Source of the DNA: a virus
IMG/VR virus record: IMGVR_UViG_3300035698_004594
Location: 1 to 33,974 of that record
Direction: 5' to 3' (one strand)
Length of the DNA stretch: 33,974 nt
Positions 1 through 4,953 of this stretch are shown piece by piece. The notes beneath the pieces were generated by a model, which worked only from the letters and a program-made list of their open reading frames with translations, did not search any database and had not been told where the DNA came from. Both the position numbers and the translations under genes were made by a program. Within the stretch, counting starts at the first letter, position 1. Each line of letters starts with the position of its first letter.

Positions 1-60
1 CTAATCGAGGCATTTCGGGCTGTTACGCCCCTCCTGCGTTCCACTCGATTAGCTTTTTTT
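1..60 (+). terminator. Rho-independent terminator with nested hairpin
   Basis: Bases 1-9 (CTAATCGAG) pair perfectly with 44-52 (CTCGATTAG). The loop holds a second small hairpin (GGGC 17-20 with GCCC 27-30). A run of seven T follows at 54-60. This is a terminator for a transcription unit whose genes lie left of the window, ending just before the methyltransferase gene. The window starts on the first base of the stem, so the left arm could be longer. Confidence 0.7.
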
Positions 61-77
61 AATATTAAGGCGGTAAC

Positions 78-896
78 ATGGAAACTAATAAGATTTACTG
101 CGGGGATTGCTTGGAAATTATGCGGGATTGGCCTGATGACTGTGTTGATTTGGTGGTTACGAGTCCGCCGTATGATAATTTACGTGATTATAAAGGATAC
201 CTATTTCCTTTTGAAAAAATAGTGCAGCAATTATGTAGAATTGTAAAAAAAGGAGGTATCGTAGTATGGGTTGTTGGTGACGCAACTTTAGACGGCAATG
301 AAACAGGAACGAGCTTTAAGCAGGCTTTGTATTTTAAGAAATTCTTAAAACTTCACGACACCATAATATACCAAAAAACAGGTATTCCTTTTGCGCAAAA
401 ATCAAGATATAGCCAAATGTTTGAATATATGTTTGTGTTTTGTAAAGGAAAACCAAAAACCGTCAATTTACTTACAATTCCAAATAAAAGTTTAAATAAA
501 TCAAAAATCAGCACTTTCCGGCAAAAAAGTGGGGAGACACAAACTAAAATCATACAATGCCGGAAAACCAGACCAAAAAACAATATATGGATTTATCAAA
601 CTGGTTATAACCATTCAGCAAAAGAATTAACAGCACACGAACATCCAGCTATATTCCCTGAGCAGCTTGCTATTGACCATATTAAGAGTTGGAGTAATAA
701 GGGCGATTTAGTTGCAGATTGTTTTTCCGGCTCCGGCACAACCTGCGTTGCCGCTAAGATACTCGGTAGAAATTACATAGGAATCGACATATCAGAGGAA
801 TATTGCAATATAGCGAGAGAGCGAATTAAAGCAGTCGAAACAGGCGTACCAGTTAAAGAGGCAAGAAAAGGGCAGTATGGATTATTTGAATCATAA
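78..896 (+). CDS. DNA methyltransferase, beta-type N4-cytosine/N6-adenine (SPPY)
   Basis: The 272-aa protein has the two signature motifs of the N6_N4_Mtase family in beta order. The catalytic motif TSPPY comes first (residues 28-32) and the S-adenosylmethionine site FSGSGTT is near the C-terminus (216-222), followed by GIDISEEY. A serine in SPPY is most often seen in N4-cytosine enzymes, but the base cannot be decided from this alone. No restriction enzyme gene is adjacent, so it is probably an orphan enzyme that protects phage DNA or marks it for regulation. The ATG at 78 follows AAGG (67-70) at normal spacing. The next gene starts 9 nt after the stop, so the two are likely co-transcribed. 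Confidence 0.9.
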   Translation: METNKIYCGDCLEIMRDWPDDCVDLVVTSPPYDNLRDYKGYLFPFEKIVQQLCRIVKKGGIVVWVVGDATLDGNETGTSFKQALYFKKFLKLHDTIIYQKTGIPFAQKSRYSQMFEYMFVFCKGKPKTVNLLTIPNKSLNKSKISTFRQKSGETQTKIIQCRKTRPKNNIWIYQTGYNHSAKELTAHEHPAIFPEQLAIDHIKSWSNKGDLVADCFSGSGTTCVAAKILGRNYIGIDISEEYCNIARERIKAVETGVPVKEARKGQYGLFES

Positions 897-905
897 AGGA
901 TTAAT

Positions 906-2966
906 ATGGAAATAATCAAGGAATACGATTACAAGGACGAATTAGGCGAACTGCTCTATCAGGTGGTCAGGTATGAACCCAAAACATTTCGTCAAAGGGC
1001 TCCTGACGGCAAGGGAGGTTGGATATGGAATATCACAGGCGTACGCAAAGTAATTTACAACCTAAAAATCATTTTACAAGCCGATCCCGACGATTGGATA
1101 TTTATTGTTGAGGGAGAAAAAGACGCGGACCGGTTAATAAAAGAGGGTTTAATAGCGACAACATGCGCCGGGGGCAGTAATAAATGGGAAGAATCATATA
1201 GTTTTTTCCTCAATGACCGGAAAATTTGTATTTTACCGGATAACGACGACCCAGGCCGCTTACATGCTAAACAAGTATCCGAAAGCATATTAGATGCCGG
1301 TGGTAAGGCAAAGGTATTATCGCTGCCTGCACTGCCCGTGAAAGGCGATGTGTCCGACTGGTTAGATAAGCTCGGCGGGACAGCAACTAAACTTATACGG
1401 CTAACAGAGCAGACTGTGAATGTGGCTCCTAAGACAATTATTTTGAACGACGATCTCCCGAGTTCGGTTGCGGCAGCATTCGAGAAACAAAGTAAGGTGG
1501 CTCACCACTATAACTCTGTTGACGGATTCTCGATCTATTCTGATAATAAATATCAAATGGTCAGAGACAAAAACGAAATCGGCCTGCATATACGCAAATT
1601 CCTTGTAAAATGCAAAGTAGAAAAGCGGAAAAAGGACGGCGACGGCTGGACGACGTACAATGAAAAGTTCAAAAAGCAGTCATCAGGCTATATAAAAGAT
1701 GTTATGGGAGCATTAGCCGCGATGGACAGCGTTCATATCCTGCCGAGTAATAAGGCCGTCTGCTCATTCAGTAAAACAGTTAATCCGGAAACAACGATAG
1801 CCCTTAAAAATGGCCTGTTATGTCTCAAAAATCCAGAGCGCCCTATTGTATTGCCATTTACGCCCGATTTTTACACTTTTAACTATCTACCAGTCAAGTA
1901 CGATCCAGGACGGAAAGCCCCGCGATGGATTGAATGCCTCGACTTCTATTTTGCCGACGAAGACGATCAACCCGACACAATAGCCCATGATGTACTGCAT
2001 AGCTGGCAAAAACGATGGTTGTTGAGATATATGGAACCTCACAAGATATGCGCCCTAATAGGTGAGCCTCGATCCGGCAAAGGAACTATCGGCAGGATAA
2101 CAAAAGCCATCATTGGGCATAACAACGCCTCAGCTATAACAATAACATCACTGGCAGGCAACCACGGCCTCTATGGGTTGATGAATAAACAATTAGGTAT
2201 AATGTGGGACGCATCGGTATCAGGGCGATCAGGGGACATCTCAAAGGCTGTGGAAATACTCAAGAACATAAGCGGTCAGGACGCCATAACAGTCAATCCC
2301 AAAGGCCGGGATACTATCGATTTAGAAGTTATGAAGCTAAATATCCTAATGATAGCGAATAAAATGGCCGACCTGCGAGACAATACAGGAGCATTAGCAA
2401 GCAGATTCGCCTTCCTTGAAACAACTCATTCATTTATAGGACACGAAAATGGGAGCTTTGAAAAGGAAATTATCGACCACGAACTACCCGGAATACTGAA
2501 TTTAATATTAGCAGCGCCAAGCACGATTATCGAGCATCCAAAGAGTTGTATTATGGCGCAAGAATTCGTCGAAATGAGCAGTCCATATACTGCTTTTGCT
2601 AACGATTGTTGCGAAGTTGGAGACCTAAATAAATCAATTCCGACCGACATCTTGTGGGCTTACTATTGTGATTGGTGTACTAAATTTAATCACAAACCAC
2701 CGTCAACTCATAAATTCAAATTGGAGTTCAGTTCAGCTATTCGAGGCGTAAAAAGGAGTCGGCCAAGACTGAATTATGAGCAGAGATTAGCCCTAAGTAA
2801 TCAGCATAAACTTGACCAAAGAGCTGGACAGACCCTGACCATAAAAGAACGGGTGCAATGTTATAAAGGAATTGATATGATAGAAAACCTAAAAGGTGGC
2901 TGGGCTTCGGTAAAAGGTCAAGATAGGTCAGACTTTGGTCAGGATCATGGACAGAATCTTTATTAA
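906..2966 (+). CDS. Primase-helicase: TOPRIM domain plus SF3 (D5-like) helicase
   Basis: The 686-aa protein has an N-terminal TOPRIM fold: the glutamate motif VEGEKDA at residues 68-74 and the metal-binding DNDDPG at 112-117. A C-terminal superfamily 3 AAA+ helicase follows: Walker A GEPRSGKGT (386-394), hydrophobic strand plus acidic LGIMWDA (430-436), sensor asparagine LMIAN (481-485), and an arginine finger in SRF (499-501). No CHC2 zinc finger is visible upstream of TOPRIM, so the primase half is short for a DnaG-type enzyme. The likely role is unwinding and priming at the phage origin. AAGGA precedes the ATG. The last ~17 codons overlap the GGTCA repeat cluster, so the C-terminal tail with its repeated GQD may be a by-product of those DNA repeats. 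Confidence 0.88.
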   Translation: MEIIKEYDYKDELGELLYQVVRYEPKTFRQRAPDGKGGWIWNITGVRKVIYNLKIILQADPDDWIFIVEGEKDADRLIKEGLIATTCAGGSNKWEESYSFFLNDRKICILPDNDDPGRLHAKQVSESILDAGGKAKVLSLPALPVKGDVSDWLDKLGGTATKLIRLTEQTVNVAPKTIILNDDLPSSVAAAFEKQSKVAHHYNSVDGFSIYSDNKYQMVRDKNEIGLHIRKFLVKCKVEKRKKDGDGWTTYNEKFKKQSSGYIKDVMGALAAMDSVHILPSNKAVCSFSKTVNPETTIALKNGLLCLKNPERPIVLPFTPDFYTFNYLPVKYDPGRKAPRWIECLDFYFADEDDQPDTIAHDVLHSWQKRWLLRYMEPHKICALIGEPRSGKGTIGRITKAIIGHNNASAITITSLAGNHGLYGLMNKQLGIMWDASVSGRSGDISKAVEILKNISGQDAITVNPKGRDTIDLEVMKLNILMIANKMADLRDNTGALASRFAFLETTHSFIGHENGSFEKEIIDHELPGILNLILAAPSTIIEHPKSCIMAQEFVEMSSPYTAFANDCCEVGDLNKSIPTDILWAYYCDWCTKFNHKPPSTHKFKLEFSSAIRGVKRSRPRLNYEQRLALSNQHKLDQRAGQTLTIKERVQCYKGIDMIENLKGGWASVKGQDRSDFGQDHGQNLY

Positions 2967-3109
2967 TGTAAGTTATTATGGATAATGCTTTTATGAAATC
3001 TGGTCAGGATAGGTCAATATCTATTGTTAAAGGTAAGATATATATATATAAATATATAAAAGTGTATAGTACGGTAACAACACACTTTGTATCCTGACCA
3101 CCCTTGACC
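2916..3109. repeat. Phased GGTCA repeat cluster around an AT tract (candidate origin/operator)
   Basis: The 15-mer GGTCAAGATAGGTCA lies at 2916-2930. Its one-mismatch copy GGTCAGGATAGGTCA is at 3002-3016. A diverged inverted copy is at 3095-3109 (TGACCACCCTTGACC), and a half copy is at 2937-2951. Within units the GGTCA cores are 10 bp apart, one helical turn. TGGTCAGGAT at 3001-3010 is the exact inverse of 3091-3100. Between these arms is a 24-bp stretch of only A and T (3038-3061). Two more TGACC cores lie upstream at 2813 and 2836. Iterons flanking an easily melted tract just after a primase-helicase gene suggest a replication origin. An operator array for the following genes is the alternative. 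Confidence 0.55.
3025..3052 (+). promoter_or_regulatory. Possible sigma70-type promoter for the 3132 gene cluster
   Basis: TTGTTA at 3025-3030 and TATAAA at 3047-3052 are separated by 16 bp, inside the AT tract between the GGTCA arms. Any TA-rich run gives such a match easily, so this is weak. Its position would let whatever binds the GGTCA sites control the downstream genes. Confidence 0.3.
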
Positions 3110-3131
3110 ATAAAGATTAAGGAGAGAAAAT

Positions 3132-3458
3132 ATGTTTTTATCAGACATAAAAAACACGACCAAACCAATCCAGAACCACCATCCCGATCCCCGGCTAAAT
3201 AACCCAAAATTCAGGCACGATGTAAGACTGGTTTTTCACAACCTTAGAATCGAAAATACCGTCCGGAATTTTAAGATATACGACGGGGTTATTGACTGGA
3301 AACTTTTCGCGGCCGGTGTGCGGAATCCGACGGTCGCTGCGGTCGTTAGAATCCGGGGTTCAAAAGATACTATTCTGCTCGATTTACCAGGGTCGAATCG
3401 AGCAGAGGCAATACGGAATTTAGACGTAAGCGAATACAGTTTTGTGAGGTGGTTTTAA
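3132..3458 (+). CDS. Hypothetical protein, 108 aa
   Basis: I do not recognise this protein. It is soluble-looking, with a basic, proline- and asparagine-rich N-terminal part and a mixed alpha/beta C-terminal half, and has no membrane segment or cysteine motif. The gene is convincing because AAGGAG sits 5-10 nt before the ATG at 3132, and the stop is one base before the next start. It is the first gene after the GGTCA repeat region, so it is probably expressed early with the two small genes that follow. Confidence 0.7.
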   Translation: MFLSDIKNTTKPIQNHHPDPRLNNPKFRHDVRLVFHNLRIENTVRNFKIYDGVIDWKLFAAGVRNPTVAAVVRIRGSKDTILLDLPGSNRAEAIRNLDVSEYSFVRWF

Positions 3459-3459
3459 A

Positions 3460-3756
3460 ATGAAAACAAAAAAACAACTAACCGAGAGAGTTAAATTTTT
3501 GGAACAATGTATATCTAAAGATTCTCGACAAAATTTTCACATCAACCAGAAAAGAAAATTGTGCGAAACAATAACCGATAGAAATAAACTACTTGATAAG
3601 GCTTTGGCGGACAATAAAGCGTTGAGAGCTGAAATAATTAGGCTTAACCCTCCACATAGGCATGATCATGATTATTTTCATGACGATTGCAGTTTGTGCC
3701 AGATGGAAAAAGAGCAATACAAGCCAACAAGAATAATTTTGGAAGGTGGGAATTAA
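3460..3756 (+). CDS. Hypothetical coiled-coil protein with His/Cys cluster, 98 aa
   Basis: The N-terminal two thirds (residues ~1-62) are charged and heptad-like, consistent with a coiled coil. Residues 66-80 hold a dense set of potential metal ligands, HRHDHDYFHDDCSLC, ending in CxxC, so a zinc site is possible but unproven. A G-rich SD-like sequence (GAGGTGG) precedes the ATG. It lies one base after the preceding gene, and its 3' end provides the SD for the next gene. No family is recognised. Confidence 0.65.
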   Translation: MKTKKQLTERVKFLEQCISKDSRQNFHINQKRKLCETITDRNKLLDKALADNKALRAEIIRLNPPHRHDHDYFHDDCSLCQMEKEQYKPTRIILEGGN

Positions 3757-3757
3757 A

Positions 3758-4021
3758 ATGGAAAAAACAATATCACAGGAAAACAAAGACTTCTTCAACC
3801 TTGGATTTCTGGAAGGTAAAATTGCGAACAGATCAACCCATGCCAGGATAACGCCGGTCGATTACAGGATAAAGCGGAAAGTTACAAGAGGAAAAGGCCC
3901 CTACACAATCTTACACAGGGGCCACGATGGTCATTGGCGGGTGTTTGAGAAGTATAACACGGTTGAATCAACTCTTGCCCGTCTAATGGTTCTGATTGGG
4001 TACGGAGCCCTACTTGAGTAA
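3758..4021 (+). CDS. Hypothetical protein, 87 aa
   Basis: This is a small basic alpha/beta protein of unknown family. I chose the ATG at 3758 rather than an in-frame GTG at 3746, because GGAAGG (3741-3746) would overlap the GTG but is well placed for the ATG. The last 12 nt overlap tail-to-tail with the minus-strand regulator gene (4010-4171), so this is the last gene of the rightward early group. Confidence 0.62.
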   Translation: MEKTISQENKDFFNLGFLEGKIANRSTHARITPVDYRIKRKVTRGKGPYTILHRGHDGHWRVFEKYNTVESTLARLMVLIGYGALLE

Positions 4022-4171
4022 ATCCAAACCCAAACCGATAGCCGCATCGGTGAATTTCCGCAAGGATAAGACTTTTTTGTGCTTGCCGATATACTTTGGA
4101 AGCTCGTTATGGAGCCGTTTTTCAATGTCAATCGATACCCGGATCGTTGTTGTTGGTTGTTTTTTACTCAT
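4010..4171 (-). CDS. Small ribbon-helix-helix (CopG/Arc-type) DNA-binding protein, 53 aa
   Basis: The translation starts MSKKQPTTTIRVSIDIEKRL and ends FTDAAIGLGLDLLK. The layout is that of an RHH domain: a short beta strand (TTTIRVSID, residues 7-15), helix A (IEKRL onward, ~16-30), a turn, then helix B beginning SLRKFTDAA (37-45). Length is typical for minimal RHH repressors. AAAGGA lies 7 nt before the ATG, and the ATG overlaps the stop of the upstream minus-strand gene (ATGA), indicating translational coupling. It is one of very few genes on the minus strand and lies between early and packaging genes, so I infer it is a regulator of the divergent promoters at 4358-4442. Specific target and fold need confirmation. 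Confidence 0.75.
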   Translation of the reverse strand: MSKKQPTTTIRVSIDIEKRLHNELPKYIGKHKKVLSLRKFTDAAIGLGLDLLK

Positions 4172-4308
4172 AATCTGTCCTTTCTGGCAATAACCACTAA
4201 GGCAATCGCCGGTAAACCAAAAACTATCAATATATTGTAAACCTTGCTAATTTCTCGACTATCACAACACATGGTTTTAATTTTACATTGTTTACCAATT
4301 GTTTCCAT
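4168..4308 (-). CDS. Small single-span membrane protein, 46 aa
   Basis: The translation starts METIGKQCKIKTMCCDSR and is followed by one hydrophobic segment, YNILIVFGLPAIALVVIA (residues ~25-42), and a short basic tail ARKDRL, predicting one membrane span. AGAAGGG lies about 8 nt before the ATG. The stop overlaps the start of the RHH gene (ATGA), so the two form a micro-operon. A good minus-strand promoter lies ~50 nt upstream. Function is unknown. Partners of small regulators in such pairs can be exclusion, toxin-like or sensor proteins, but nothing here decides between these. Confidence 0.65.
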   Translation of the reverse strand: METIGKQCKIKTMCCDSREISKVYNILIVFGLPAIALVVIARKDRL

Positions 4309-4334
4309 TTCTAAACCCTTCTAATTAAAGTAAT

Positions 4335-4375
4335 TATTAACTTATCAAACTATTAACATTATCGACACTATTAAC
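4335..4375. repeat. Three TATTAAC direct repeats (candidate operator)
   Basis: TATTAAC occurs at 4335-4341, 4351-4357 and 4369-4375, start-to-start 16 and 18 bp. The first two intervals share TTATC-like filler. The array overlaps the -10 and spacer of the minus-strand promoter and lies about 40 bp from the rightward promoter. That is where an autoregulatory RHH dimer array would be expected. The region is AT-rich, so some similarity is expected by chance. Confidence 0.5.
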
Positions 4376-4385
4376 AATAAGTCAA
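4358..4385 (-). promoter_or_regulatory. Promoter for the minus-strand membrane protein/RHH operon
   Basis: Read on the minus strand, TTGACT (4385-4380) and GATAAT (4363-4358) are 16 bp apart, each one base from the sigma70 consensus hexamers. The start codon at 4308 is ~50 nt downstream, behind a good SD. Confidence 0.6.
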
Positions 4386-4413
4386 GTAAAATAATGAAAT
4401 AAATAAAAGTATT

Positions 4414-4442
4414 TTGAAAGTTTTTATAAAACCTTGTTTAAT
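4414..4442 (+). promoter_or_regulatory. Rightward promoter for the terminase/virion operon
   Basis: TTGAAA (4414-4419) and TTTAAT (4437-4442) are separated by 17 bp, each one base from consensus. A further TATAAT at 4468-4473 could be a second -10 with a poor -35. The terS start is ~70 nt downstream. Divergent arrangement with the minus-strand promoter fits shared control by the RHH protein. The 4309-4515 gap holds only these signals. Confidence 0.5.
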
Positions 4443-4515
4443 ATAGACTTATAGCACGAAGTTTTTTTATAATTTCATAGTTAAAGTTTTAATGTTATTG
4501 TGCTGATAGTGGGTT

Positions 4516-4953
4516 ATGGCGAAAAAGACAAAAACAAAGCCCAAACACGCCGGAGGACGTCCCACTAGATATAAGACTGAATATGCCGATCAGGCGTATA
4601 ATTATTGCCTTTTGAAAGCCACGGACGCTAATTTAGCAGAGTTCTTTGGTGTTTCGGAACAAACAATTAACTCTTGGAAGAAATTACATCCAAAGTTTAT
4701 TGAGTCTATAAAAGCAGGTAAGGATATTGCAGACGCCCAGGTTGCAAAGAAATTACATGAGCGGGCGACTGGCTACTCTTGTAAAGAGACGAAAGTCTTT
4801 TGTGATAAGGGAGTTATAACAAAATGTGAAGTAATGAAGCATTATCCCCCTGACACGGCGGCCGCGTTTATCTGGCTCAAGAACCGTGCTGGCTGGCGAG
4901 ACAAGCAGGAACATTTATTGGCTGGCTCTTTGGAGGTAGTCTTGAAAAACTAA
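4516..4953 (+). CDS. terS: Terminase small subunit
   Basis: The 145-aa protein has a basic N-terminus with the motif GGRPTRYK (residues 13-20). A helix-turn-helix follows in ATDANLAEFFGVSEQTINSW (35-54), as in phage small terminase proteins that recognise the packaging site. The C-terminal half contains HYPPDTAAAFIWLKNR, which recurs in this TerS type. It lies directly before terL with a 1-nt overlap (TAATG), the classical order. The SD before the ATG is weak (GTGGG), which may keep the product low. It should act in the cytoplasm as an oligomer presenting concatemeric DNA to TerL. Confidence 0.85.
   Translation: MAKKTKTKPKHAGGRPTRYKTEYADQAYNYCLLKATDANLAEFFGVSEQTINSWKKLHPKFIESIKAGKDIADAQVAKKLHERATGYSCKETKVFCDKGVITKCEVMKHYPPDTAAAFIWLKNRAGWRDKQEHLLAGSLEVVLKN

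Noticed and set aside
1-60. tRNA-like structure at the left edge
   Set aside because: There is no T-loop consensus or CCA-proximal acceptor pairing; stem plus T run fits a terminator. No tRNA was recognised anywhere in the window.
3004-3207. Minus-strand frame crossing the GGTCA repeats
   Set aside because: It has no convincing SD, overlaps the real gene at 3132 and is low-complexity from the AT tract.
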